Assembly: GCF_022682495.2 (NCBI RefSeq)
Contig: NC_071390.1
Coordinates: 170,029,220-170,093,219, forward strand
DNA length: 64,000 nucleotides
Direction: 5' to 3'
From: Desmodus rotundus
Lineage: Eukaryota > Chordata > Mammalia > Chiroptera > Phyllostomidae
The translations under genes and the position numbers were made by a program. The notes beneath the pieces were generated by a model, which saw only the letters and a program-made list of their open reading frames with translations, had not been told where the DNA came from and did not search any database. This document shows, one piece after another, positions 23,620 to 35,329 of the stretch; position 1 is the stretch's first letter, and every line of letters starts with the position of its first letter.

Positions 23620-24075
23620 CTGATTGGTTAGTATTAGTATTCTATTGCTGTGTAACAATGAATACAAACCTGGTGGCTTATACCAATGCATATTTGTTAT
23701 CTTGCAGTTTCTGTGGGTCAGGAGTCTGGGCACAGCTTAGGAGTGTCCTTGGCTTAGGTTCTCACAAGATGTTAGCCGGAAGTGAGTTCTCATCAGGAGG
23801 TTAGATTGAGGATGCGTATGTGTCACCACTCGTACAGTTGTCGGACACATTCAGCTGTGACTATAGACTTGATGGAAGCTTGCTCTTCAAAGCCAACAAG
23901 AGGGAAAGAGAAAGACTCTAACCACGCAGACACCGCAGCCCTTATATAATGCATTCATGCATGTTGCAAATTCTCTTGGTTAGAATCAAGTCACAGGTCT
24001 CACCTGAACTCAGGGAAGAGAGTTACACAAAAACATGACTTTCAGCAGGTGAGTGTCATGAAAGGCCACCTGAAG
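23620..24075 (-). repeat. LTR, MLT1/MaLR-like
   Basis: The plus strand opens 'attctattgctgtgtaacaa' and continues 'ggtggcttataccaatgcat', 'cagtttctgtgggtcaggag', 'agccaacaagagggaaagag' and 'tggttagaatcaagtcacag'. This is the order of an MLT1-like mammalian LTR in reverse. No internal region attached; probably solo. Exact subfamily not certain. Confidence 0.6.
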
Positions 24076-24261
24076 CACCTGTCTGCCCCGTGTTCCCTTC
24101 AGGTTTTCTCATTCTTGGCGTGAACCCTCTTGCTTCTCTTGAATTTCCAGTTACAGGTCTGACACATTCTACTTTTCTTTCTCCTCGGACCCCTCTTATT
24201 AGTTTTAGACATTATCTCGCCTTTAAAAACTTATCACATATGATCTACAGGGATTTTGCAT

Positions 24262-24400
24262 GTTTGTTCACTCAACATGTATTTATTAATCACCTACTAT
24301 ATGAAAGTTATATCAAAAATGGAATATGCAAAAATAATGAATCAAAGCAAAGACAAAAACAAAGGAAAATACTGCACTCACAGGGCTTATTCTCAGAACT
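24262..24400 (-). repeat. L2 LINE 3' end
   Basis: 'gtatttattaatcacctact' and 'actgcactcacagggcttat' resemble the reverse-complement L2 terminus. Confidence 0.6.
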
Positions 24401-24401
24401 C

Positions 24402-25498
24402 CACGCATTTGGGCTACCTATCTGCTTGCCCTGATTAGAAATGAATGTAAACCAAGGAGCGGTGGTAATTCATCCCGGTGTTCTACAGCGTGTGCAGAGG
24501 GGGGTGTGATGCAGTCAGGGTCATGGGCAAAGGCCTAGAAGTGGAGTGAACCTTCTGAAAACCTGTCTATTCCTCATTGTCTTGAACAAGCAAGAGAATG
24601 CATTTATTTCCCCGTTTCGACATAACATAAACCGAGTAAGATTGTCTTAGCAACCACATTTAATAAAAAAGAGAAAAGAAAAAAGAAAATGGAGGTCAAT
24701 GAAGCAGTCACAGCTCAAATAGCGTGTAAGTCACGAACGTGAGGTCTGAGCTCAGATCTTCATCCTGCTGACATCGGTGCCCCAGATTGCTATTCACATA
24801 GAATACCACTTATCCTTAATGGAGAGGTAGCCTTTGTGTAATGGATTTAGGCAAATGATCCATCTCTGTTGACTCTGATGCAATAGCATTCAAGAATATT
24901 TTTGAATACATTTGAACTTCAGTAGGGCATCAACAATATTAAATTTGTCACCTTATTGGTAATGAGATGGAAGCTTTAATTGTTGTTTTTGAGCACTTAG
25001 CAACTTAAGGAATCAGGCCTCGGAGATGCCTCTCATTTAAATGTGCATTTTAATAAAGCATTTGTTCTAAAAGTTGAAAAATATTCGAACAGTTTTAACT
25101 AACCTCAAATTTTAAGTATTTTGAGATGCATTAAAAGACATATTTTTAGAATCAGAACTCATCAACACTGGCACCGAATGAACATGCTAAGTCTCAGTCT
25201 GAAAGAGAATTCAACTGGAAAGACATTTTCCTCTCTGTGGGATTAGTGTGTTTATATTCAGTATTATAAATAGAACAGATCCACAGTCAATTGTAAATGG
25301 CTTCTCCCCAAATCACTTCTTTCTGCTTGTGTAAATGTAGACTATCTGTCACTGTGATATAAAATTACGGGTAGTAAACATTTATCTATCCAAAAAAGCC
25401 AAAGTGGAGTATTCAGATTATGGAACAATTTATAAGACAGCTATTTTAGGGGTGGCTTTGGTCTTTAGTCATTGATAGCCTGGATTTGGTGGAAGTGG
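24402..25498. other. Non-genic sequence, nothing recognised
   Basis: A purine run (A/G) at about 24668-24692; otherwise no feature. Confidence 0.45.
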
Positions 25499-25499
25499 G

Positions 25500-25682
25500 G
25501 CAGGGCACTCACTTTCCTCCTGTTCTATGTTGACAAACACCTTCAATCATTATAACAGCCTGTGCAGTGGTGGCTACCTATTATTATCCCCATTTAACAG
25601 ATGTCACAGAGGTAGAGTCTCAAAACAGTATAGTATTCACTCAAGATCTAACCTGAGTGTAGCGTTTACAAATTACAGAGCT
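25500..25682 (-). repeat. MIR SINE
   Basis: 'tattattatccccatttaac', 'agatgtcacagaggtagag' and 'tcactcaagatctaacctga' are reverse-complement MIR. Confidence 0.75.
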
Positions 25683-26289
25683 TTTTCTTACACAGGATTG
25701 TTTTGTTAGCTCTTTCTTTTGTATATATGATGTGTAATCTATACTCATAAGAGCAATTTACATTTCTTTGCCCTTTCAACCACCCCTATTGATGAGGAAG
25801 ATGGGAAGCCATTTCTATGCCTGTAATGTAGAGGACCATCCTGTAGTTTTGGGGACTGAACGTTCTGCATTATGGTAGGAAGCCTAGAGGTTGGGCTTCC
25901 ATTTGGTACCTTTAAGGTACCGACTATGGAGCTTTAACAAAACAAGACAATACAGAACAAACATAAAAACCCAGCCTACCTCAGAGAATGACGAATCTTG
26001 ACAAAGAATGACAATGAATTTCTCCACAACATAAATAAAAGCCTCAAGGCTTCTCTGATTTATTTATGTCATTTCTTGACAGCCTATTAAACCCCACCTG
26101 GTTTATTCCTTTGACCAGGGTTTGCTATGCACTCCATTCTGTGTTCCTTTAGTCTATACCTTTTTCACCTGGAGACTCAGCCACAAACCTCTGACTTGAA
26201 CCCCCAGCCACGTGCCCAAGAATGAACCTGTTGCCTCTTCAGGAAATGCTCAGCTCAAAAGGAGGAGTTTTTACAAAATAGCACCTTTC
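25683..26289. other. Non-genic sequence with small nested inverted repeats
   Basis: GGAAGCC/GGCTTCC (about 25878-25900) lies next to a GGTACC...GGTACC palindrome (about 25906-25922). No gene or repeat family recognised. Confidence 0.4.
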
Positions 26290-26750
26290 TCTGATTATAA
26301 AAGTTAACTCATGTTGGCTTTAGAAATTTTTGAAAAATCTTTAGAGAAGCATGAATGAAAAGTTTTTTTTTTTCAAAATACCATAGTTTACCATTATTAA
26401 CTTCCAGTTTTATACAGGCTCAGTAACATTTCTGCGGCTGTACACACAATTTAGATTGCACTGCACACACTGGATGTGAACTGCTTTGTTGTAACCAAAC
26501 TACATACTGTCAACACACTCACACTCTCTCTTGTCATTACATGTTCATCTACAACATCACTTGTAATAGCTGTGTAGAATTTTGCACCCATCATCAGCAT
26601 ATAAAGATATATATTCATTTACCTAAAAAGTTTCTTATTTTGACCTATTTAGATTATTTTCCATTTTTCAATACTATAAATAACAATGAAATGAACATGA
26701 TTATGGGTAAATGTATTATTACATCTCTTGTTATTTCCTTAGCATAGACT
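26290..26750 (+). repeat. Old interspersed repeat, family uncertain
   Basis: Opens 'ctgattataaaagttaactc' and ends with 'gattattttccatttttcaa', 'tactataaataacaatgaaa' and 'tgaacatgattatgggtaaa'. Same layout as 18250-18625. Confidence 0.5.
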
Positions 26751-27370
26751 CTGACAAGAAAAATCTTTATAGTAAAGCAAATGTGCATAGTTAGGGGGAA
26801 AATGTCTCGACAATGTTCTGAAGTCAGGTGATCTCTAAGGTGATGTTCTTACATTGTGAGGAATATTGGGGAAAGAATTTTGGAGGTGGCCCCCCTGTCA
26901 GGAAGTGATTTTTGTCCACTTTTGTTCACTCTCTTGCCTTTGATTCCCCAGTTGCTATCCTTTCCACTGTCCCCGTCCTCCAGTTTAATCTGCCATCTGC
27001 CACCTGCCAGACTTACATGGAAACCAGGAAGTCTTGCCTAATGGACTATACCCCATACCACACCTGGGGGTTCTCAGACAAATCAACAGGCATGAAACTA
27101 GGGGCTGGGAACAATAACAACAGAGAGATGTAGATAAATGACATGTAGGAAATCCTGCTAGTGAAGATTTTTATTGTAACGAGTAACTTATTGCAAAGTG
27201 ACGTTTGCTCCACAAGATCTATTGTCTCTTGCAGATGGCCTGAATGTGTGAAGAATGTAGGAATTCTGGTTGCTTCCACAGGAAGCTACTTGGAAGTAGG
27301 AGGGCGTGGTAGGACCAGGAATTAAATTAGGTTGCCTACACTCTAAGGAACTTTGATGATCTATGTAGAC
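26751..27370. other. Non-genic sequence, nothing recognised
   Basis: No repeat or exon recognised. Confidence 0.4.
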
Positions 27371-27374
27371 AAAA

Positions 27375-27592
27375 TCCCATTTTTATGTACTTTATTACCT
27401 TCATAACACTTGTATCAGAATTCATTTATTCATGGGCTTTTTCATTATCTACTCCCTTGTTAGAAGGTAAACACCATGAGACAGATGCCTTGCCTGACTT
27501 GTTCCCTTTCCACCTCCAGCATCTAGCACAGCATACAGCATGGTTTTGATTTCAACTAATATTATTGGTGTAAAAGAATGAAAGAATTGCTA
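27375..27592 (+). repeat. L2 LINE 3' end
   Basis: 'gttagaaggtaaacaccatg', 'tccagcatctagcacagcat' and 'taaaagaatgaaagaattg' follow the L2 3' UTR and tail. Confidence 0.8.
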
Positions 27593-28560
27593 TCGTCCTC
27601 TGACCCTTTGAATGTCGACCCTTTCAGTATGTAATGAATGAAGTCCTGGTGAGTTGTTTTGTTTCCTGTGTCACAGCGGGCATCTCCTCTGCACGCACAC
27701 CTCTCCACAGTTGTGTGGAGTGCTCCGGAAGGAAAAAGGGACGTAACATAGAGAAAATTTTCCACCAACCAACTGAATGCATATCTTAAAGGGTGAATTA
27801 AATGACTATTTATTAAATATTTGTTCACTAACTGGAGGCTAATTAAAATTATGTCAGTTTCTGATCTTAGCACTAGATCTGACTTCCTGGATCTGGCATT
27901 CTCAGATAAGGCCTGCTGACATTTTATCCATAAACTACGCTTATCTCAAGTCTGCTTACTGTAAGAATTTGAATGAGGAGAACAACTATTTGAATGAAAG
28001 AAAAAGTCAGTGGAATCCATGATTTGTAGGTTAAGACTCAAATGTTACATTTCCCTCTTGATAGAGTTAAGTGTTTGTAATACATTTACGTGGAAAAATA
28101 AATCAAATTTACCATATGAAAGTAATGCTGCTATGTCTGTACAAATGCTCTGTCAGTTCTACCTGCCCAACTCTGGGTTAATGGGACTCATCTTTCTGAA
28201 TTATGATGTGATATTCACATCGCCATCTGTGTTATTTATATATGCCTACTTCAGGTTGCTCCTTAAAAAATCTCTAATTAATGCAGAGCTTAGAGAGTAG
28301 AAAGAAAATGCTAAATCAAGACCATTAAGCTATGACTGAAAAAGCCATTTGTTTTCATTAAACACGGCTTTAAGCTATCTACACTGGAGCCTAAACATCT
28401 TTCTGACCGAAGTGTTTAATTTTCTCCTTCTCTCCAGTCTCTAGTGGCATCAAGACTGTAGCCAGACCAAACATCCTCCTAGGAACCATCCCTCCTCTCT
28501 ATGGGCCCAGAACACTGCCATGCCTGCATCTGAGCACCTACCGTAGACTGTTAAATGCTC
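27593..28560. other. Non-genic sequence, nothing recognised
   Basis: Contains open frames of 103 and 96 codons with no family resemblance and no supporting signals. Confidence 0.4.
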
Positions 28561-28562
28561 CG

Positions 28563-28722
28563 TTTCTGCAAATATTAATTGAGCACTGGCTATGAGCCAG
28601 TCACTGGGATGTTGTTAAACCAAAGAAATCCCTGCCTCAGAGAACTGGCTTCCTAAGAGGGGAGTCACTAACCAAATAAGCAAATAAAGCTATGATACAC
28701 ACTTCTGGGTAAATGAAGGTTG
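28563..28722 (-). repeat. L2 LINE 3' end
   Basis: 'aatattaattgagcactggc', 'aaatccctgcctcagagaac' and 'aaccaaataagcaaataaag' are the reverse-complement L2 terminus. Confidence 0.75.
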
Positions 28723-28789
28723 TGAAGAGAAACAAAGCAGGGTGAAGGGCAGAGATCTCACTTGATCTTGGCCTATCTCTGCTTTTATT

Positions 28790-29085
28790 TTTCAGACCTA
28801 TTCAGCCCATACCTTCCTATCAGTGACAGCAAACTACTTAGTTACCCAATTTTCTGCTCCCTTTTCTCTTTCACTGCACACATCACTGGACCGTCTTTAA
28901 TCTTGTACATTCTTTTAGGAAATTTCTAATCATCTTTCAAATTGCAGGTCTACTGTTCCCTTCTCAGTGAACTCTCTGTATCTTCCCTACCCCTTTCACT
29001 CACTCTCTCGTTCCTCCAGAGCTATTCTCCTCATTCTCTCTATCGCCAAACCTCATGCATTAGGTAGGTAGATAGATAGATAGAT

Positions 29086-29128
<43 letters not shown>

Positions 29129-29285
29129 CTATTGCATTTTAGCCAATTATTTTCTTACTGGATTGGGAAATTTCTGTATTAGATTGAGAAGGCAAGAAAT
29201 AACTCTTAACACAATGCTTTGCACAGGACATGACTCCAAGAATGGTTTTGAAAGAATATATGTATGAATGAATGAATGAATGAAT
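28790..29285 (+). repeat. L2 LINE 3' region, split by a GATA microsatellite
   Basis: 28790-29062 resembles the L2 3' UTR ('cttctcagtgaactctctgt', 'tttctctttcactgcacaca'). 29127-29285 holds the end ('acaatgctttgcacaggaca', then tandem TGAA units at 29263-29284). The tetranucleotide array lies between the two parts. Confidence 0.6.
29064..29126. repeat. (GATA)n microsatellite
   Basis: About 15 tandem TAGA/GATA units with two TAGG variants at the start and one interruption (GATGATAG). Likely polymorphic. Confidence 0.97.
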
Positions 29286-29324
29286 GGAAGAAATTCTTCT
29301 ACTATACCTGCAACAATAAATTAA

Positions 29325-29400
29325 ACCCCAGATCTAGAGCAGTGCCTAATACACAGTACATTCTCAATAATAATTTATTGAATAAGTGATGTTTCATTCA
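29325..29400 (+). repeat. L2 LINE 3' terminus
   Basis: 'gagcagtgcctaatacacag' followed by 'tctcaataataatttattga' matches the L2 end. Confidence 0.75.
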
Positions 29401-31730
29401 AAAATAAACAAAATTATTGAATAATATTTAATAAATAATTCTTAAATTTGGAAATTTTACCTATAACACATACTCCCATTAGCCAACTGTTATAATAAAT
29501 TCTACCCAATTTCTTTCATTAAATTCTTCCTTCTTTATCTATAATATAGCCATTAATAAAGGGCTATTTTATAAATAGTTTAAGATACTATGTCTTAATT
29601 AAAACATCATATGTAAGTCCATTTTTGATTTTAAGCACGCTGGTTGCATTGCTCTTCCATGAATCTTACAGCACCTGATTCTCCCAAGTGTCACTGATAC
29701 ATCACAGTACTAAATCTGAAGTCTCTGCTAGGGTGTATGTGCTGGTGCTTAGCAAGGAAGGAGCAGAACAGTATCTCCAGTAGAGGACGGGACAGGTTCT
29801 GAACACAGAGCCATTCATTCCACCCAGCAATTTATCGGCAATGGTGATTTAAGACACCTTTGTTAAATGCAAGCATTGGGGTGAAAAACAGGTAATTTCA
29901 TTGTGTGGAAGAAAGCATCACTAACCTACTCAGATTATTTACGTGTGCCCTGTCTTTCAGCCAGCTTCCTCTCTTCCTCTGACTGAATGCATGCACTTAT
30001 CTGGTCTTGACATTGACCACAATTTGGGAAGTCAGGCATCGGTGTCACAAACTTTGAACACAGGAGATAAACAGACCTGAACTTCCACATCTTATTGACG
30101 TTGTTGCCATTTCAAGTGCCACATTACCCTCTCCTGTACCTCCTGATGAATGGCTTTCCATCTTTGTCAAATGAAAAAAAAATGCTACAGCGGTATTTTC
30201 AAGAGTGAGTCGTGACATCTGCACAGAAGTGTCATCATCTCAAATATTCCTGTGAATATGGTCAGCTCACTGAGCAGAACTCAGCGTCTCTGGATTAGTA
30301 CCAGAAAGAGGAGTAAGAATCTATTTTTAACAAATGGGCCAGCTCATTATTAAAGCATAGTTCTAAGAAATATTGGAATCTTAGAACCTTCATCTTTATC
30401 AAAGAACATACACAAGTAAAATATCTACTATACATATTTACACATTAAATATTTTCTTTCATAAGCAATTTATTCTTGATGACTTAAGCAGTATGAATTG
30501 GGAAATCGCAACTTGGGTAAAATTTAACAAATGTACATTGAACCTGGAACTACTTTATATGAGGAAGATATTTCTACACAAAGAGTTAAAAAGTTTCATA
30601 CCTGAAAAATGTAATGAAACAAATTTATTTAAACTCAAATGAGATTCACTTACCAAATTTTAGTGCATGAAGGTAATAAGAATAAATTTCCATATTCCTG
30701 TAAGAGAACCTGGCCATGCTTCCAACTTGTAATATTAAGTTGTCCAGGGACAGTAAATTTTATATAAATATTACTTGAAACAACTTTTCAAAAAAGTTCA
30801 TAACTTTATTGGCATTAGTTATATTAAGAGATGACACCATAGCCATTCTTCTGGTGTTTTCCCCTTAGTTTTCCAAAATGTCTATAGCGATTCCCTTTAA
30901 ATTAGAAATATCCCCTCTAAATTAGAAAAACAAAAGAAACCATATCATACGAAAAGAATGGGTTGTGTGTTGTTCCTTAAGATTGAATCTGTAGACAATT
31001 TCCTCACTCATCTGTGAACAGGAATACTGGGCCTATTTCAAAAGTGTCTCTCATTCAAATGCATTTGAGTTTTTTCAAGACCAATGTTCTCATAGATGCT
31101 GCATTCTTCTTTATACTCAGTATCATGCTACCATGAAAGTATGAAGTCAACACTCCAAAACTGGAAAATGCTTGGGATTGTTTTAAACACTTAGCTTTGG
31201 GGGATTATATTATTTTAACTTTGAAGTTTGCTTATATTTTGGAGATGGGAAGAACACTGCCTATCCTGGAATCCAATTCTAGTCACTTCTATTGCTCTGA
31301 GACAACCATTCAGTCTATATTTAGAACAATTGACTCTGTAGAAAAAAGAAATAGGCCTCTTTCAACAATCTTTGATCTGATACATGTATCCAAATGCTGG
31401 TCAGCTTTCCGGTGAATGTTACCAGGGGCAACGGTTTTGAGAACTGGATATGAATAAAGGAGAATGTAGAAAAGAAATACAATATGAATATTTATCTGTG
31501 TGGCCATGTCCATTTTTTTCATGTGGCTGTCAAGATTTAGATCTTCACATTTTATTTATCTATTTCTCTGAGCTCTTAACCATTCTCCCCCCGGAATCCT
31601 GAAATGCATACCTAATCAGCCTCCTTCCCCATGCCCCACCTGCTGGCTGGCCCAGTCTTTTAACTCACTGAGGCCAGAGAAAGCCACCAAAATGATGCTC
31701 TCACCACATCCCTCCCTGTTCAAAAGGTCA
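29401..31730. other. Long stretch without recognised gene or repeat
   Basis: Very AT-rich at 29400-29600 and 30400-30800. No exon, promoter or repeat family identified. Confidence 0.4.
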
Positions 31731-31734
31731 GTAT

Positions 31735-31945
31735 AATACTACACCTATTTATTTCTTAAGTGACAAGCATTCTGCTAGGGCCATGGATCTACCAGCGTGA
31801 AAGAACTTCTGCTCTCAAGAAAACTCAAGGTGTTTTTATTTACAGTCTAGTAGGAAAAGAAGACATGTGAACAATGAATTCTAAAACAGGACAGGGTGAC
31901 ATCAGTGACCACTGGAGTGTACGGAGAAGGCTTTCATAAAACAGT
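31735..31945 (-). repeat. L2 LINE 3' end
   Basis: 'gcattctgctagggccatgg', 'cagtctagtaggaaaagaag' and 'gacagggtgacatcagtgac' resemble the reverse-complement L2 3' UTR. Confidence 0.7.
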
Positions 31946-32765
31946 GAAATGAACGATGAATTATTTAAAAGCCCAACCTCTAGATAATTAGACTACCACT
32001 GAGAGCCCTTGGTTTGTAGTTTCAATCCTAGATTTAGCTTATTCTTTGCATTCATGAGCTTTTATTCCTATCTTGGCCTTTTTCACCCGCTGCTAAAGAC
32101 TTCTTCCATTAGGACATTTATTAAAGGTAAGTTTAAGAAAAGTCAAATCATACCAGTTTGTTAAATAAGGATGGGCATGTATTAACTGATGTACCCAAAA
32201 AGTTTAGAGCTACTTCCAAACTTTTAGAAACTACCTAAAAGTGAAGCTTCAGATGAGGCTTAGTCCAGCAACTAAAATATCACATCTGAGTCCTGGTTTT
32301 CCTTTTATTTTCCATGTCTTCTATGTTGAAGACCCCTGGGTATTCTAGACCAATCTTCAAGTAGCATCTAAAGGGTAGTTCTAGACCCCAACTCCTTCTG
32401 CTGACTTCAAAAAGAACATATTTTCTAGAGGTCTAATACGATTCCTGAACCTGAGTCTCATTGCCCCAAGTTTAGCCACAGCCCCACTCAGTCATTGCTG
32501 GAGCATTATATGGATTGTCTACCCCACTTTGGGACCATCTCTAGACTTGGTGGTGGTGTCATCTCTAGATGCCTAATGAAAGAGGGAGCAGAGTGCTTGC
32601 CTAAAGGGAGGACCAGTACTATTTTAGCACAAGAAGGCTGAGTGAACTAGATGGCAAAGTGAATAAGATAAGAGTGAATTAATTAAAAATCAAATACACA
32701 ATTCATAATTTTTAAATATCTTTATTTTGGGACAATATTCTTATAATATCTTCTTATGCTGTAGA
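31946..32765. other. Non-genic sequence, nothing recognised
   Basis: Contains a short direct repeat of CATCTCTAGA near 32537 and 32560. Otherwise no feature. Confidence 0.4.
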
Positions 32766-32769
32766 AGGT

Positions 32770-32886
32770 ATCCCCAACTCAAATGTTGTTTAAATTGAGG
32801 AAGTCTGTCTTCTATATTGTGTTTTCCCAGCAAAACCTGTCACAGTATTTTGAACAGAATAAACACCCAATAGATTTATTATTTTT
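32770..32886 (+). repeat. L2 LINE 3' end, diverged
   Basis: 'acctgtcacagtattttgaa' then 'ataaacacccaatagattta' resembles the L2 terminus. Confidence 0.5.
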
Positions 32887-32934
32887 ATTCTAAAAACTTC
32901 CACTCCACCATTCTACTTATTCTTTTAAGTGACC

Positions 32935-33345
32935 ACTGTTCTCTCTAATTTTAGAACCAAAGCTTCTCCCATGTCTTTTCAGGGCTGCATTTCTATTTAG
33001 CTCATTTCTTCTCAGAACGGAATAATATTCCATTATCTGGGTTTTCCATAGTGTGTCAATCCATGTACCTACCGAAGGGTATCTTGGTTCCTTCCAAGTT
33101 TCGGCAATTGTAAATAAGACCGTTATAGAAATATGTGGTGGGTATTTGTGTGCACATAAGTTTTAAACTCACTGGGATAAATAACAAGGAAAGTGATTCC
33201 TGGGTCACATAGTAAGAATACGTTTAATTTTGTAAGAAACCACCAGGCTGTCTTTCAAAGAGGCTGCACGGTTTTGTATTCCCACCAACAACGAATGAGA
33301 ATGCCTTGTTGCTCCAATCTCGCCAGCACTTGGTGTTCTCAATAC
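32935..33345 (-). repeat. L1M-type LINE 3' region
   Basis: 'ggaataatattccattatct', 'cttggttccttccaagtttc', 'tgggataaataacaag', 'gattcctgggtcacatagta' and 'ttcccaccaacaacgaatga' are the reverse complement of the end of ORF2 and the 3' UTR of an old L1. Confidence 0.9.
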
Positions 33346-33347
33346 AG

Positions 33348-33428
33348 TTACAGTTGACCTTGAACAACATGGCAATTAGGGCACCGACCCCTACAAAGTT
33401 GAAAATCCACGTATGAATTTTGACTTGC
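33348..33428. mobile_element. Tigger-like DNA transposon end
   Basis: 'cagttgaccttgaacaacat' followed by 'gggcaccgacccctacaaag' matches the terminal repeat of a pogo/Tigger-type element. It abuts the L1M copy. Confidence 0.65.
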
Positions 33429-33437
33429 CCCAAACTG

Positions 33438-33560
33438 AAACTACAGTAGTTCCTCGGTATCCAAGGGTGATTGGTTCTAGGACCCTCCTTGGATGCCAAA
33501 ATCCACAGATGCTCAAGTCCCTAATATAAAATGATGTAGAACAACGCATATACAGTTTTT
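33438..33560. mobile_element. Second Tigger/MER-type DNA transposon end
   Basis: 'cagtagttcctcggtatcca', 'tggttctaggaccctccttg', 'gatgccaaaatccacagatg' and 'ctcaagtccctaatataaaa' follow a common mammalian DNA-transposon terminal sequence. Lies 10 bp from the previous end. Confidence 0.65.
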
Positions 33561-34030
33561 GAAATTAAGTTATCAGTGAAATGATATTTCTAGAATTTCT
33601 AAAAATATTGACAAGATTTGCAGTCGCTGTTTCTGGCTTCTGAACTCCTGATTTGGGTACATCAGGCACTCACCTCCTCCAGGGTACAGAGCAGAGATAA
33701 CCATCACACACATGTATAGGACATTTTATTGAGACGTTATACAATTAGTTATAAAATATAACAAAAGCCCTAAATGCAGGTCCTTCTCAAGGTTTGCAGT
33801 GAGAGAAACACTTGCCTGAGCCCACAGATTTTTATCCTGAATTCCACGCAGACTAATCCATGAGCCTCAGGGTGTCTGTCTGTGAAGCCTCCGTAGTTAC
33901 ATGAGAAATTGCAGTGTGTGTGCCTTTTCCTAAGCAGATAGTTTGTAGGTTCCCTCCCCTTCTTTCAAGTGTCCACGCCCTGTTAAAGGTAAAGACCAAG
34001 TTCTTCCTTCATTGTGGATATAAAAGCTGA
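33561..34030. other. Non-genic sequence
   Basis: Could include decayed internal DNA of the neighbouring transposon; nothing clear. Confidence 0.35.
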
Positions 34031-34034
34031 GGAC

Positions 34035-34165
34035 CATTCCTTCATTCACTCGTTCTTTCATACAAAAAAGCATGCATGAAATGCCCTTTATATGCCAAGC
34101 ATTATGCTAAGACCCAAAATACAGTGGTGAAAAAGTTTAGAGCAAATTCCCTGTAATCACAGAAT
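34035..34165 (-). repeat. L2 LINE 3' end, diverged
   Basis: 'cctttatatgccaagcatta', 'tgctaagacccaaaatacag' and 'tggtgaaaaagtttagagca' match the reverse-complement L2 terminus. Confidence 0.65.
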
Positions 34166-34315
34166 GAAGAATACAGGGAGTAAAAAGTAGAGATAACTGT
34201 ATGTGGCATACAGAATTTCTTGTACCGAAAATTCTACCATTAATCAACCACTTAGTTTTTCCATCTATACAAAGAGTTAGTAACCAGAAGCTACTTTGCA
34301 TCCAGTGAGTAAACA

Positions 34316-34368
34316 TTAGCTGACCTAATTGTACATATTAGGTCAGCTAATTGTAATATTGTACAATT
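34316..34368. repeat. Overlapping inverted repeats
   Basis: TTAGCTGACCTAAT (34316-34329) pairs perfectly with ATTAGGTCAGCTAA (34337-34350). AATTGTACA (34327-34335) pairs with TGTACAATT (34360-34368). Two inverted repeats sharing bases is the layout left by a local template switch. Confidence 0.95.
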
Positions 34369-34369
34369 C

Positions 34370-35020
34370 TGGATGATTCCAAAATCTACATTAATAACCC
34401 CATTTTTTCCTTTAAAAATATGGCTATTCTCAGTCACACAAATTTCTAACAGCCTGCTGAACATTATCAGGTGTTGCCATAGTGGATGCTGTAAATCAAG
34501 GTCTCCCGAAACCTGGCTGAAATTTTCCTCCTTTTATCTGCACCCTCCCCCCATGCCTTTGACCTCGCCCCAGGTCACTTTTTTTCTTTTTGCCCTGTTT
34601 GTATGGAGACCACCACGAAATCCCATTCCACCCATTTAAGCTCACTTCCTCAAAATGTATTTTTTACTCTTTCATTCCTCCTTGCAGTTCATACCCAATC
34701 ACCTTCCAAACCTAGCTCAATAATATCTCCTTGCCAGTGTGAATTTTAAATGTGCCTTTTAAGAGTTGGGTTCTAATTAAGTTACTGGACTGCTAAAAGC
34801 CTTTTCTGTTTCATAACAGCTTCTCACGTCAAGGTCATGCTCCTTCGACCCTTGATGTGGTGTGTCTGCACTTTGTACCCCCACCTTGCCTTTGCACACA
34901 TACCTCCTACCACTCCCCAGGCTAAGCCCTCGCCAAGGGCACTGTGGAGAAGTTGGAGTTGTTCTCAGTAGTCTTACTTTTGTGCCTTTGGCAACGATAT
35001 GACTGATAAGGCGATAGCAG
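34370..35020. other. Non-genic sequence, nothing recognised
   Basis: C/T-rich near 34530-34570. No gene or clear repeat. Confidence 0.4.
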
Positions 35021-35024
35021 CCAT

Positions 35025-35105
35025 GATAATTACTATTGAGCATTCGTTGTGCCAATGGGCTAAGTACTTTGCAATTATGAATGGCAAGCTGCCAAACACA
35101 GAGCT
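35025..35105 (-). repeat. MIR SINE, partial
   Basis: 'ttactattgagcattcgttg', 'tgccaatgggctaagtactt' and 'tgcaattatgaatggc' follow the reverse-complement MIR 3' half. Confidence 0.65.
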
Positions 35106-35120
35106 AAGAATTTGGACTTT

Positions 35121-35321
35121 GGCCCTGGCTAGTGTGGCTCAGTGGGTTGAATGTGGGCTTGTGCACCAAAGGGTGACCAGTTTGATTCCCAGTCAGGGCA
35201 CATGCCTGGATTGCAGGCCAGTTCCCCAGGAGGGGGCGCAAGAGAGGAAACCACACACTGATGTTTCTCTCCCTCCCTTCCCCTCTCTCTAAAAATAAAT
35301 AAATAAAATCTTTTAGAAAAT
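35121..35321 (+). mobile_element. VES-type tRNA-derived SINE (bat)
   Basis: The A-box-like 'gtggctcagtgggttga' (35136-35152), the B-box-like 'agtttgattccc', then 'agtcagggcacatgcctgga', a CT-rich region and a tail of TAAA units ending 'aaatctttt'. The copy is flanked by AAGAATTTGGACTTTG (35106-35121) and AAGAATTTGAGCTTTG (35322-35337), 14 of 16 identical, which I take as the target-site duplication. VES SINEs are known from microbats, so this is the strongest host marker in the window. The A and B boxes are pol III promoter remnants, not a functional tRNA. Confidence 0.92.
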
Positions 35322-35329
35322 AAGAATTT

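Noticed and set aside
25878..25922. Adjacent short inverted repeats considered as another template-switch scar
   Set aside because: The arms are only 6-7 bp and do not overlap, so chance is likely.
29064..29126. Regular tandem repeat considered as a CRISPR-like array
   Set aside because: 4-bp units with no spacers; a plain microsatellite in mammalian DNA.
35121..35200. tRNA-like sequence with A and B boxes
   Set aside because: It is the head of a VES SINE; it cannot fold as a full tRNA and has a SINE tail and target duplication.
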